64,000 bases of DNA from Gymnorhina tibicen (Eukaryota > Chordata > Aves > Passeriformes > Artamidae). Of the stretch, positions 51,235 to 64,000 are shown piece after piece (position 1 is the first letter of the stretch; every line of letters starts with the position of its first letter). The notes under the pieces are model-generated. The model made no database searches, was not told where the DNA came from, and worked only from the letters and a program-made list of their open reading frames with translations. Position numbers and translations under genes: made by a program. The stretch is from assembly GCA_013399875.1 (NCBI GenBank), contig VXAZ01000263.1, forward strand, positions 125,262 through 189,261, written 5' to 3'.

Positions 51235-54200
51235 CACATTCAAAGAAGTGAAACCTACATACTTGGTAGAAAATCTGTGATCGTTCCCTAGCTTGTGTAG
51301 AGCATTATTCTGTGATAAATTCTAGTCTTGATTACGGTAAGAACAAAGGAACATTTTAATCAGCTTAATTGTTTCTTTACCCTGTGTGTGTGCTATGCCT
51401 CAGTAATGTTCTGAAGGCTTTTACTAACCTCTTTATTTGTTCTGAAAAAAACCCAAACACCTTCATTGGCTCTATATCAGAAATCCTGTTACTTTTTAAG
51501 AGGGGATAAGTTAATTTGTTAGTTATCACTCTTAGATATTTTGGGTAATATGGTATTGTTTAAGAAATGACTACATGAGAAAAAGTTTGCTTCCTGTTAC
51601 AAGTTAAAGGACATTAATGTAAGACAGACAAATGTATTAGCATCTGTTTTCAAATTGTTCCAATGGAAAATGGTCCTTAGCCAACAGAATATTTTGTGAA
51701 CTCATCTCAGAGTTGATTCTGAGTCATGAATGTCTGTCATGGGAAGCATGAAATGCAGGTCCGTAATAAAATGTCTTGTACCCAAGAACATTTGTTAGAA
51801 CAATGTCTTAATTTTTTTTTTAAAAGCAGTCATTAATTGGTGAGACCTTACAGGTGTATATCCTAGAGCAGGCCTTTAATTCTAACTGCTCTCTAGTGGG
51901 AGAGTGTGAAAAGATAAAGAGAAAGACCTTCAGATGTTTTCATGTCAGCATTTTGAACAGTTTATGGGGATACAGAGAATTAGTCATTTTGTAACTTGTA
52001 AAAAATTAAATTACTGTGTTACCAGATTACTTTAAGATTTAGTATCAAAATCCATGAGCACCATTCTTATTTTTGGAGAACACTTAGTTTTGACAGAAGA
52101 AAAATAATTTCTTTTAAGTCAAAGTTAAAAGTTTCAGCAAATATGGTGTGTAAGCCTTCTATCAGTACACTTAGGGTAGAGCTGTGTAAGTTGTATTTAA
52201 TACTCTATAAATGTCATGCATGTTAAAGGAAGATATAATGCAACAAATAGAGCCTGAAAATATTTCTCTTTGTGCAGATATGCAGCCTGTTGTGAAAATC
52301 CTGAAGTGGAGAACCTGTGTTCCAACTGTTGTGTCATTAAAAATGATGACAGTCTCTGTTAAGAACATCTGCTTGCCTAATGTTCCAGCAGTAAAGGAGA
52401 TGTCTATGTTATGTTAACTTAGCTTGTTTTTGTCTCTTCATTTCTAAGTATTTGGTTTTAAAATAGTAGAAAAAAATGAATCTTTTTGTAGTGAAATATT
52501 GTTCTAGCTTTCTGAAACAGTGTAATAGGAAAAGCACATATTCAGTTGCTAGGTCATCTCAATAACACTGAGTTGGTCATAATGAACAGGCTGTGTCTGT
52601 TTTTTGTTCTGAGTTCGAATACCTATGCTTTTTTTCTAGTGAGGTTATTTTTTGCTGGTTGCCTGAGTCATAGTAGGTCACTTAGATGTAAGTATTATGC
52701 CATTTACAGCAGTTCCAGGTTTTTCTAGAATTAAGAGTATTTACAGTTATATGCGTTTTGGCTATAGCAGCAGAGTAATGGGGGGTGATAGGAGTGCTGA
52801 TAAAGGCTTGTGTCTGTTCTAACTTCATAAGAATTTTTAATCCACTTCATAACTGCATCTTACTGACAGCTCATTCCCAGTGGCTAATGCTCCAGTGGTT
52901 TTACAGCTTAATGATATATATTCTGTGCTGAAATTGGGAAAATACAGAAAATGTGCCATATATAGCCAATTTTTTTTGTCTTGCTTAGGAAGTCATATGT
53001 CAGCAGGCTGAAATCCTCTCCTCCAGTATTTTTTTTTTTAATGGGCTTCTTTAATATGGCAGACTGGAAGACTGTATTGTACTATTTTGTTCAGATCTCT
53101 GCACATCCTTTTTACTCCTTTATTCATAGCTGTAGCAAATACACAAAGATTCAAAGCAAAAAAAAAAAAACCACCCCAGAAGTATGTAGCATCCTGTTCA
53201 TGTGTTTCCTTTTACTGTTAATCCCTGTAATTAATGCCCTATGAGGAATGGGGCTCTAATCGCTTGCAGAGCACAGTAATGTAAGAAGACAGTGCTCGTC
53301 TGGGGGGTGTTCAGCAGGATGGATCAGGGGTGACCCAGCCAGTACCCAGCTGTCCTCCAGTCTGTGCTTATGTGGGTTCATTAACTACACCCCTGTATGA
53401 CTGACAGGCTTGTAATGATTGTCTGAAAGGAATCTTGCCTTATGGAGTTGTGTTAAGTGCCACTGAGAAAGACTTGCTTATTTTCTCTCTTTTTCCAGTT
53501 CCATTGGGAGGAAGAAAAGAATGGGGGAGGGAAGCTGTTCTGTGAGGATCATGGATCCCGGCAGTCACTTTGAAATAATCTTTAATGAATCCCAATGCCA
53601 GGAAGAGACGTGTTTGAACACCACATAGCAGTTTTTTAGTGGTTTAAGAGGAATATGAAGACAAAATGCTTTTCCAAAAGCGCAGAAGTTTTTTTCAGAG
53701 TTTTCATTTGTTTGTGCTGCATGAATTTAGTGTTATTAATGCTAAACTGTCATGGGCAACCTAAAAGATAAACATAGATTTTTAGAATCCTGCAGTATGT
53801 CTTTAAATGGACTTGGAGGACAGACTTCTGGATATTTATTTTAAAAAACAGTCCTTTATTAAATGATTTCTGAGAATGCAATTTGTTATTGGAGTGGATG
53901 ACTGAAAGGACTTCTGACATACCTTCTCAAAACCTATAAGCCCAGTGCCCCCAACCTACTGGAAAGGGTAATAGCTAGGGAAATACTGGTGAAATAAACT
54001 AACTTACGTTTACTCAGAGTAAACAAAGCAACAAAAAAGAGCAAGACCCATCTCTTAGTATCTGTTTTAACGTGGTGAAAGTGTTTAGTGGCTAAATCCT
54101 TCGAACATAATAGAACAGAAGGGTCCTATCTGCTACTCTGATTTGAGGCACTTGTTGGGAACAAGAGACATGTAAATGTACTGTTCCTTTGTTTATTTGC

Positions 54201-57200
54201 ACTTTGTTTTCAGGTAACATTGTACTGTGCAGAAAGTCTTTCCAGGGCAGTCTTTTCCTTGGGCAGTTATTTCTTCACGCTTGCTTTAAGCCTTTTAAGG
54301 AGTTCTCTTTGCCTTGTGCTTGATGTGCGTAAATAAGCTGGGAGGGGGCAATGAAAAATAAGCCGTGGAGTAAAATCAACTGACAGCTGTGAAGATGTTT
54401 TAAGTTGTGGATATTCATGGATATGCAATTTAAGATACCTGTCATACGCTTTTGTACCCTTGTGGAACACCAGTTTCATGAATGCCAGCCATTTGCTGTA
54501 TTAACAGAAGGCAGAGTGTTTGTCACTGGAAAATTGGTGTATGGGTTAGAGTTGCCAAGAGAAGAAAAAAAATGTCTCAAAGGATGTTTCATGTTCTTTT
54601 TTACCTTTATGTATGGTTATGTCTCACTCTTACAGCTTTCCTGTATGGCAGCCTGTCTTGGTTGGTTTTGTTTTTAAAAGCTTAGCTAAGAATCTGGAGT
54701 GAAAGTAAATGGAAGGGTAGTGCTGATTTTAGTACAGCTCCCATATACTCTATTCCTGAATTTTCAGTTTGCTTTGTGTAACAGCAGATGGTCCATCTAT
54801 TGTTTCATTATTCTTTTGGGAGTCTGACCCTCTAGAGTGGGTGTGTGCTTTAGTGGAAAAAGAACAACTAAAGTAGGTCTTTCTATAATGAATATAACTC
54901 ACTTTATTAAACTGTTGATGACCTCTGCAATTCTAGCTCTTAGGATTTATTTTTATTTAAATGCTTGATATTGTGTGTAAATTCTGTCATCAAGGTGGTT
55001 TCTTCTTTGTTGAAGTGTCAAGGGTAGTTTTGATTCAAAAGGTTTGTTCTCTCTCCTAAGTGCTATTTTGTGAAATGGCATAATTCTACCATATGCCTTG
55101 GGTTTCATTTGAGATACTATGAATAAGCAGTGTGAGTGCTTTCAAAGAGACATTCCTGCTGTCCCACATCAACCATGTGGGCTTTCAGTTAAGCTTCCCA
55201 GGAAGACAGCAACATATGTGTACACAATGTGTGTATTATATTGGCACCCACTCACAGTGTTAAAGATGTGTCAGCATTTCCAGAATAGTTCCCTATTTTA
55301 AGAGCCTTGTTTTAGCCTGCATGTGAAAGTTGTCTGTGTTGGAACTTTACACACAGTCTCAGCCATTGTAGTTTTCAAGTGTGACTTTTTGCCAGGTGAA
55401 TATAAGCTGAATTAAATTAATGTATGCAAATTGAATGGAATATATCTACAGGCACAGTGTCATGATAGACTCTTAACTTGAAAGTAGTACCTTATTATTA
55501 AGTGTATTGAAGCTATAGTGGATACCACTATTTCTGAAGAATTGTTAGAGATTTGTGGTAAAAGAAGATGGCCTTGAGCTTGGGTTTGTGATTGTTGTCT
55601 AGGCTAAAAAGTAACTATGTTTTTCTAGTACTCATGTTTGAGTATGGGGAACCTGCAGTTTCACTGAATTTTTTTCAGCTGATTGAAGTTCTGTCACTGT
55701 AATAGTCTAGAATTAATGGGTGTCTCCCTTATTTGTCAAATCAGTCTTTTTTTATATACTGAGAAGTGGGGTAAGTCTGTGGCATATTATTTTGTATTTA
55801 AACTGTGTTCTCCCAAGTTACAGTGTTTTCTTGCTAGAAGCCTTTGCCTAATTGAGAAACCATCTTGTTTCATACACGCAGCAGGGCAAACCATGGGACA
55901 GGACATGCTGATTCCGTAGTGTGTGGGTGGCTGGGTAGAAGCAGAGTTCAGACTGGATGCTGAAACAAGCAGACTTCAAACATTTCATTTTTGTGTGCAG
56001 GAACAATAACTTGCTACTATAGTTTCAAAAACTACATACCGTAAACAAAACGTGGTTGTGTTATACCTTGGGATTTACTTATGCGTGATTATGTTTGCTG
56101 GACAGAACTTTTATTTTAAATGAATGTGTTTTCAGCCCTCTCTAGCTGAATGCCATCTACAGGCCTCCATATAAATGGCCAACTAGACAAGCCTGCAGTT
56201 TGAAGATAAGCAAATCAATGTTCTTCCACATTTTGAAATCCGAGTTGAGAACTGACACCCCTGGAAAGAGCTCCTCTGTGCATCTGTGATAGGAGAGGTG
56301 GGTGGGTGGGACATTGCTGTAAAAACACTTCTCTTGTGCAGCTCTACTGGTCACATTAGAACATTCAGTGGTCCCACATTTCTGCAGTGGTAGATTATTC
56401 TAATTATTGTTTTATATGGAATGAATCCTGTTCGTGGCTTGCTTGAACCTCTTGAGAGGAGCTAGATGTGCAATATATCAGGTAATATGCATAGTGACAG
56501 CAAGTATGCAAATGGCTGACTGTAGTTTTTGTGCCTCCCTTAGGAAACACCAGTAAATATTGATAAAAGAATATTGAATTGACAGAAACCTGAGATTTTT
56601 CTGTTTCTGTTCTGAACTCTTGTCAGTGCACTCCCAGAAACTAACCATAACCCCTCCCCAAACTTCAAAATAGGGAACCTGAAACCTTGAATGCAAAGGA
56701 CGACGAGCGCAGATGTTGCAAGAGCTTATCCTCTGTGAGCTGGAGAGGTTAAACGGTGAAGCAAACAGTAGTGTAACCTTTTGTCCCTTTTTGGGAGTGG
56801 GTGGAGGTTGCAGGGGAAAGAATGATCCAGGTGGTGACTTGGTCTTGGATGTAATCAGGTAGCTAGCAGGGCTCGTAACACGTTAGTGTGTAGGGTACAC
56901 ACTCCAACTGCCCTTCTGATTAGATGAATCACTGTAGTCGGAGTTCCTTTAAATGTTAGTTACAAGAGAATTGCGTGTCTATAATGAAGTCTACAGGTCA
57001 CTAAGGCATTAAATCTTGTGTAAAGATCTAATTTAGAGTGCAATAAATATGCATAGATGGTCAGCCACTACTGTGTTCTGCAGTAAATAGCTTTGCAGAT
57101 GATGGCCATAATTTGTGATTGGAAGGTCTGTATCCTATTTTCTCCATCTGCAAAATGTGATTGTTTACTAAATTTATTAATGTTTGTAAGTGCTTCTGTC

Positions 57201-58931
57201 TTTTTAAGCATCAGACTGCACTGATGTTGGATTAAATTCCTATGGCTGACACCTAAGCTCAGATTTACATGTTTCCTCTGAATGGTCCACATCAAAGATA
57301 AAAAGAGACTTGCACAAACCTCAGACAAAACCAAAATTTCTTCAGGCCTTTACTTTTTAAGATACCATCTAATAATACTTGAAACAGTGATGGGCACATA
57401 TGCAAGTCTGAGTGCTTGAAAATATTCTGAAAGTTTGAGACTAATTTAAATTTCGTATAGATTTGATTCTGCTTAATAAAGTGTACTTGATAGCATACTG
57501 GTTTTATGTATCCTTTTGGAGTCTTTCATAAAAACCATATACTCTCCAGTTTTAATGTTACAAAATTAATTTTCATTTATAACAGCGTGCTCCTTTCAAG
57601 AGTAACTAGATGGATGATAAAATACACACCTACCATGATGACAAAAAAGGTGTTTGAATAGCCTTGGATTAGTCATATTTCTTATTTTGCAACTACTTTC
57701 ATTTCTGTGCAAGTCCTACATACCCTGGAGCTCCCACTGTAATGGTTCTGCCTCATTTTCTTAATTAGCCTTCCCTCCCTGCTGCAGTGTTGCTAAAATG
57801 TCCCCAGGGTTCCTTCTTCCACGAGGCTTGATTCCCCTGTGAATTTAAGATGAATGTATGGTCCCCTGGGGAGGAAAAATAATATAGTCAGCAAATACAG
57901 CTGGCCATGACTACAGTGTTACAACGTAGTTTTATACTGACAGCTGAGATTTTATATACTCTTTAGCTTATAATGGAGAGAACTAAGTAGTAATAATGCT
58001 GTCCCATCAAGGACTATTCAAACAATCACATGCACTTAAATAGATACTCTTTCATCTTAGAATAATTAGAGAACATTTCTATTTTGCCAGTCCAGCAAAT
58101 GTTCACCAGACCTTCACAAAAAGCTTACTTTATTCTTTTTGATGTTCTTAATATTTGAGTGGCAGTTTTATTTGTGTAGTACTTTAACTCTTCAAAGTGG
58201 TGTTACAAAGGGTAGTTAGATTTTTATGTTGAGAGAGATTTATTTTTAAACAACTGTATTTCAGCTTTTTAACTTAGATACTTGATTACACTGAGAGTTT
58301 TGCTTTGCTTCACAATTCAGTGTGCCCTGTCTAGTATAATTTGTTTGAAGAAATCTGAACATGAACCATTAGAGGATAAGTACTTGATACAGCCTGAATT
58401 TGTGCTTTCCAAATAAATAGTTTTCCAAATGAATAAACGTTAAGAAATATTTTCTCAGTGTTCTGTTCACAACAAAATATTAATAAGATTTTAGCTGCAA
58501 ATTAATTTGGAATTTGGTTTGCAAAGTATGGGGCAAAGCAAAGCAACAAAGATGACTGTTAAGAGAAGACCAATTTGCTTCTATTTCTCATTAAGTGGAC
58601 TGAATTTGGTGCAACCAGAGCTGGGATATATTACACTGGGCTTTGTGTTGCTCTTGTAACCGTCTTAGAAGATGTTAGGTATGGCCAGAGAGGGTTGGAA
58701 GATAAAAGCTTACAGAGGAAGAGTGAAGGAGGGGCAAGATGCGTGAAGTCCTGACTGACCCATACTTGAACTTTGTGGCCTGTGACTTTTTGGCAAATCA
58801 GTAAGCATGAAATGAATAGCATTATTCTGCTTTCCTTTTTAACATTATACATTTAGTAGCCCATGATCAGTTACTTAGTTTGTGCAAAAGCAAATGACCC
58901 CTCAGATTTCCTTCTCTTTGAATCTCTTTTC

Positions 58932-58971
58932 ATAGATAGAGAATAGCATTTATAGATAGAGAATAACATTT
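58932..58971 (+). repeat. 20-base tandem repeat, two copies
   Basis: Units 58,932-58,951 and 58,952-58,971 (ATAGATAGAGAAT, then AGCATTT or AACATTT) differ by one base. Confidence 0.92.
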
Positions 58972-60344
58972 AGAATAGTTAGTCAAGTTTATTAAGAGTT
59001 CACGAGAAAAACACACAAAATGCATGTCTCAATTTCCTCTAGCTATATGTGACCTCAGTGTTTTGTTCCTGAAAAATCAACATTTAGTCAAAGCTCTCTC
59101 CAAGGAGTGCTTCAAGTGTGTAATTTAATTTCATTCCATTTGGTTTATGGTGCCTACTTAATCTGGAATTTGTGGCTAAATTGAAGAATGAACTAAGTTT
59201 ATGTACCTCTTTTAAGTCAAAGCTAGTTGGAGGGTTTGAGTGTTCTTTGCAGTGAAGAATGAAGTATGTTTTATTAGACAGCTGAATGTCTATTCAAATC
59301 TAATTTACCCACCATTAAAGTTCTAATTTGTTGTGTGTTTGTTTTAACTTAAAGTGATCTAATTAAAGTGCTTTGGTTTAATTTTCTCTTGTCCCATACT
59401 GTAAGTTTTAAAGGAAATGCTGGACAATGGCTGTTGAGAAATCTTCTGAATCGTGAGATCCAAAATTGCTCATTCTGCTTCTCCTGACACCATTCCATCC
59501 AAAAACTGTTTGTTGTTAGTGCATGCTTTTGGATGTCAGGGCATCTTCTGGTTTGCAGGATAAAATGTGCTCATTTTCAGGGCAAAGGCCTCAGTAACAT
59601 ATCTGAAGAATACCTGCATCACAATTTGTCAACGCGCAGTTTTGCTTCTGTGAAAGGTGGTATCGTCCCAGTGTATTTGAGTTACTGGAGTTATGCTCTG
59701 TGTGTAATACTGACGGAGGGATCAAGTTAAGGACAAAAGAAGTTGAGCTTTTTGCTTTTCTCACATGGAACTGCTTTGGAGTGCATGGGGAAATAACCCC
59801 AGCTGACACAAAATATAACAGAGAGGTGCATTCTATGGTTTTTATTATATTACTTTTCTCACTGTTGGAGATGCAACTGCGCTAAATTTTAATATCTGAC
59901 TTAGCAAAATAGTTTTATTATACTAAGGTTTTTTGTCAAAGAAACCCATTTTGTTTAATTTTTGAATCATTATTTTAATAAGCTTATATGAGGAATTAGT
60001 TTATATCAACGTTAATGTGTTTTCATGTCTTTCTAAAACTTGACAAAAGATGAATGCACTTGAGGACATGTTTCTTTTAAAACATTATTTTAAAAGAATT
60101 GTTGGATTGTATTTCTGAAAGTTGATTCAGAATCATATCTAATAATGTTCAACATGTAGATAAAGATTTGGAAGCATTTGATTCCCACCCTCACATGCCA
60201 GTGGTTTATCTATTTTACACAAAGACCCACCTGTTAGTGTTGTGTGAAATAAGTATAAGTGGGATTTTGGTCATATTCCTGACTTTTATATGGTATTTAG
60301 TTCTTAATACAAAAGTGCTTTTAGATTTTTCTTCAACTAGAAAT

Positions 60345-60418
60345 TGTGGAAATTGAGATACAGAGGTGTGAAAGTAATTTTCCTAGGATTATGTGTCTTG
60401 TTAGAGCAGTGCCAGGAA
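60345..60418 (+). mobile_element. Possible ancient MIR-like SINE or L3 tail
   Basis: The stretch GGAAATTGAGATACAGAGG, then AAAGTAATTTTCCTAGGATTA, then AGCAGTGCCAGGA follows the order of the conserved MIR core (GGAAACTGAGGCACAGAG, AAGTAACTTGCCCAAGGTCA, GGCAGAGCC). Divergence is large, as expected for an amniote-age element. Chance similarity cannot be excluded. Confidence 0.35.
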
Positions 60419-61572
60419 GAGCGTCTCCAGCTCTTCAGGCTCTTGCTTTGATTTCTGTATTATATCATGTTAAAGATTTTTCTGCTTCCATATTTTTATT
60501 AAAAATAGGAGGATACATAAGAAAATATTTGCCTTTGTTAAACCCCTTTCTGATTTAGGGATTTGCTATAAGACCCGGACAATCTTTCCTGGAGAAACTA
60601 GAATGTAGAATTACTAGGACAAATTTGCTTTTCATGTGGACAGCCACCAAGCTGGATTAAAAACTCTTTAGACATTGCCTGGCATCAAGCATATACTCAG
60701 TGGATATAATGAATAATAAGTAGAACCATGTTACATAACTAAATTTCCATGAAAAGTTAGGTTTTTCTGATTTTGTTTATTGAGCAAAGCAGGAGTAAGT
60801 GAACTTAATCAGTTGTAAGCATTTCTTTTTAACTGCTTGAAAACAGAAGAGTAGACTTAGTTTCTGCTACAGTAACAGAAAATAAAGCATTTTGGAGTTA
60901 GCTACATGTAGTACAGGTAAGATGCAATGTTTTGTAACAGCATGTAAGAAAGGTGCCAAGTTGAGCAATAGGCATCAATGATGATGCCTATTTAATCACT
61001 CATGATTAAACCTACATTCATATCACCACTTTTATATCTGAGTATTCAAAAGTCTGTGAAGAGTAAGTGAAGGTTTTAAAGCTAAATCGAACAGTTTTTA
61101 TTTCCAAAGGTCACACTGAATTTTGTCTTCAGTTGTACTGAAAGAAGGAATGCTATTTCAAAATGATCTTGCCCTTAGAACAGAAATGGTTCTCCTGGAG
61201 TAGGCTGTTGTTGCTGTGCCTGCCAGAGTAGGGAGTGCTGCAGAATCTTACATCAAGTGTCTCCATTTTCAGTGCAGAAATGCTCCCAGCTGAACTGCAA
61301 CTCTTGAACAGATAGTGCTCCAGGACACAGCTGGGAATCACACAAACTAGTTTTAAACTTCAGTTCACGCAACTTGGGAATTAGATCTCATGGGAATCTT
61401 ATCTCTTACTCCTTTTTGAGTTGATATTTATTCAGTTACCTCTCTATAATGGATATTCAGTCTTTTTCTGAAAAAGCGATGTTGCTAGCATTAAACAGGC
61501 AGCTCCTCAATTTTACATCTTGTCAGACTTGCATTTCCAAGTGGACATGCTGATCTTAGGATTTGCATAACT

Positions 61573-61658
61573 GAAGTTGGAAGGGACCTCTGGAGATCAT
61601 CTGGTTCAACCCCTCTGCTCAAGCAGGGCCACCTGCAGCCAGTTGCCCAAAGACAGGG
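61573..61658 (-). mobile_element. CR1 LINE 3' fragment
   Basis: The plus strand reads GTTGGAAGGGACCTCTGGAG, then ATCATCTGGTTCAACCCC, CTGCTCAAGCAGGGCCACCT and CCAGTTGCCCA. This is the reverse complement of a CR1 3' tail. Only about 86 bases remain. The terminal octamer repeat is missing. Confidence 0.85.
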
Positions 61659-61941
61659 GGTGGAGCGGGGGGAGAGAAATAGTTCATTTTCCTCACAAGT
61701 TCAAGGGAAAGTCCATCTCCTGTCTTTTATTTTGGTTCTTGCAGAGAGCAGTCTATGACTGCTATGTATAGACAACTGTTCTAAAATATTACTTATTTTA
61801 ATGTTGTAGCAGTAGGCATCGGGTAGATTTTTCTTTTTTTTTTGTTGGTAATAGACTCTGGTTTCAGTTTAACACTCACTGAGTATATATCGTTAACAGG
61901 ATGTTGTCCATTGATAACAGAGATTTCCTGTCCCTTTTGTG

Positions 61942-61972
61942 GCCCCCTCCCCCCCTTTTTTTTTTTTCTTCT
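61942..61972 (+). repeat. Polypyrimidine (C then T) run
   Basis: A short C-rich run passes directly into a T run of more than ten bases. It is low-complexity and lies in the CBLB intron. Confidence 0.8.
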
Positions 61973-63231
61973 CTGGGGAGCTTGAGGGTATGGATACATC
62001 TGATGCTGCCTTTGCTGAGCCATGATACCCTACATGTGTTTAATAGATACCAGCTGGATGACAGTAGCACTGAAGACAGACTGGGTAAAGCTCACAGAGC
62101 CACACAGAGAAATTTAGTTTTAAATGACTGGAGAGGAGACCTCCCTGCATACTTTAGTTTGGGTAGGATGACATATGAGAATGGAGCGATGTTGGCACAG
62201 AGGAGAAACGTAGTGTGGGAGAAGGTACACTGAAAAAGATTGTCCCTAGTGATAAGGAAGAGGCTAAGGCAGCTTGAGTTCTATTCAGTCTTTAGCTATA
62301 AAAATTATTGAGCTAACAAAATTCTATTTTGGAGGGATGAAGGCAGCTAGCATGATCCAAGGTTAATTGATTTTGTCTGCTAATTTATATGTATGTTTTA
62401 TACAGAAGGGTGTGTACAGTTGAGCTGCAAGGAAGCAGATTGTAGATGGAGGACCAAAGCCTTACCAAAATGATGTAAATAGGTAAAATCAATGATATAA
62501 TTTTCTTTTTTTTTTTTTCAGCCATGCAGTCAGCATAGGCTATTGGGCCTGTTTAGTCTCAAATCAGCATCATACTTTCAAAATAAAAGAGCACAGAGCA
62601 AGATCTTTGAGACAGAGCTACATGGCTTTCCCACCCCTAGTTTGAATAGGGAAGAACCATGGGAACAACCTGTGGTCTAGGTGTGCTTCAAGAGAGAGCA
62701 TTGTTAGTAATAACATCACTTAGATGTATGTAAGAAAAGGCAGTTACAGAAAGTCTGGAGAAATCCTATGGCGTTTCATGGAAGGGTATGTCTGAAGATG
62801 GTAGACTAATAATACTGCCTGGAAGTCCTTCACTCTAAGAGCCCTGTCTGTGTTGAAGGTGAATGTGGCCCTTCTGAAGCTGTACCTCAAAACTCATCAG
62901 CCATGCAGATTTTTAAGCTGCAGGTTTTAGTTATGCTTGGAAGAGCAGAATATTAATTTGCTAGACTATAAATATAACAGAGTGAGAGACTGATATTTTA
63001 AAGCTCAGGATGTATTCTGATGTGTAAGACGTGCTTATTTCCTGCAAGAGCTGTTAATGAACTCAAGCCTCCAATTCACGTGTACTTCTACTGATTGGAA
63101 AGAATTCCAAAGATATTCTTGACCTAGTCCCATGTCTTGGCTCCCAGGGGTTTAGTTTCTCACACTGTGTTCTGAAGGGAAGTATATAATGCAAACAGTC
63201 ATCAAGGAAAGGTAACTAAAGACTAATTACC

Positions 63232-63250
63232 TAATGGAGCGGCTCCATTA
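63232..63250. repeat. Perfect 19-base palindrome
   Basis: TAATGGAGC and GCTCCATTA are perfect inverted arms of nine bases around a single G. Homeodomain-type TAAT cores sit at both ends. The function is unknown. Confidence 0.8.
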
Positions 63251-64000
63251 TGCCTGCTGACATAAGAAGAGGTTTCAGTCCACTAGATTACAAATAGTGA
63301 GATTGTAGCCTTAGTGACACAATTTGCATGCACAAGTTTGTTAGCAAAATGTGTATTTGTCAGTAAAACACAGAAAGTTGGCTTTAAATTTTGACAGGCA
63401 CATACAGATTTACATTTCTGAGAGACTTCTTTTCCACTATGCATATTATTTTGTGTTTCTCTTTAATCTGGCAAGTATTGTAACTCCTTGGGGCTTTAGT
63501 CCTCTGCTGAATCATTTCTTTGTATTCAATACAAGGTGTTTATAATTTCTGGCCAACATTTGGAGATACTGCTATTTGTGCTTAGGCGATTGCCAGATGT
63601 GTGTATAGTTAAGTTCTCTACATGCATGCGCATTCTTATCAGGCCTGTTCATGGTGGGGATTCTGTGTGTGTTTAGTTGTCTGTCAAATTTACCATGTTT
63701 AGAATTTGAAAGCAAATGCATAACTTGATTTTGGACACGTAATATGTGCGTGGAGAGAACTTTATTTTTTTATAAAGGAGAATGTATGATTTTAAATCAG
63801 CTTCCTCTTTAGGTATTTGGGTTTGGGTGCTGTAAAAATGAATATAATGCTTCCAGACCACCTTAAAAATTACTTGAAGCCACCATGTGTGAAGTTTTTC
63901 TAGAACTATATAAGAATATTAGATTGCCTTCTGTTAAAAAACAAATGCACAGAACAGTGGTTTTTGAAGATAGTTAAAATCTCAAATGTAAATGTTCTGT

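Larger units (their letters stand above)
41483..64000 (+). other. CBLB: CBLB intron after second coding exon (incomplete)
   Basis: At least 22.5 kb of intron beginning with a consensus GTAAGT donor and running off the window. The plus strand is T-rich with G over C in many lines. It holds a short tandem duplication (44,169-44,202), a CRE (46,082-46,089), a promoter-like cluster (47,857-47,902), a degraded LTR (50,842-51,234), a 20-base tandem repeat (58,932-58,971), a possible ancient SINE (60,345-60,418), a CR1 scrap (61,573-61,658) and a palindrome (63,232-63,250). No exon or RNA gene was recognised. Confidence 0.8.

Noticed and set aside
56297..56310. GGTGGGTGGGTGGG as a G-quadruplex
   Set aside because: Only three full GGG runs are present, so the pattern is incomplete.
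41483..64000. Search for the next CBLB exon (RNLTKLSLIF, GDNFRITK)
   Set aside because: No matching translation with flanking splice sites was seen by eye, so the exon is taken to lie beyond the window.
1..64000. tRNA, rRNA, snRNA or CRISPR-like arrays
   Set aside because: No cloverleaf with A and B boxes, no recognisable U-RNA start and no regular repeat-spacer array was seen.

Overview
This window is eukaryotic nuclear DNA, most likely from a bird. The evidence is a recognisable CBLB gene with vertebrate splice sites, two CR1 LINE tails, three LTR remnants of kinds I associate with bird genomes, and a GC-rich promoter region interrupted by an assembly gap. There is no operon-like gene packing, and almost all open frames are short and accidental.

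Layout. Positions 1-29,800 are non-coding and AT-rich. They hold a CR1 tail (about 1,973-2,402, minus), an ERV LTR (about 9,383-10,464, minus), microsatellites and several motif clusters that could be regulatory. Positions 29,800-31,260 are a dense CpG island with a 195-base run of N (30,337-30,531), a CT repeat at the gap edge and a strong G-quadruplex-type tract. This is the probable CBLB promoter and non-coding first exon. The first coding exon is 31,436-31,582 (plus) and the second is 41,232-41,482 (plus), separated by a 9.65 kb intron. From 41,483 to the right edge is the next intron. I found no sign of the following exon, which should begin near the sequence RNLTKLSLIF, so that intron is at least 22.5 kb. 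A second, related ERV LTR (about 39,547-40,595, plus) lies in the first of these introns. The last intron carries a degraded LTR piece, a CR1 scrap and a possible ancient SINE.

The gene. The two exons encode about the first 133 residues of CBL-B, a RING E3 ubiquitin ligase that restrains antigen-receptor and receptor-tyrosine-kinase signalling. They cover the N-terminal tail and most of the four-helix part of the tyrosine-kinase-binding domain. The EF-hand, SH2, RING, proline-rich and UBA parts lie beyond the window. The N-terminal tail is seven residues shorter than the human protein as I recall it.

Most notable observations. (1) The second coding exon starts with the bases of a strong 5' splice site directly after its acceptor, the signature of a recursive-splice junction. 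(2) Base composition on the plus strand is T-rich right of the CpG island and A-rich for much of the left side, which hints at divergent transcription from the island. (3) An E-box, GC-box and TATA/MEF2-type site sit together at 47,857-47,902 inside the intron. (4) A pair of inverted AP-1 sites lies about 18 kb upstream of the start codon. I did not find a clearly new biological system. These are testable leads rather than demonstrated functions.
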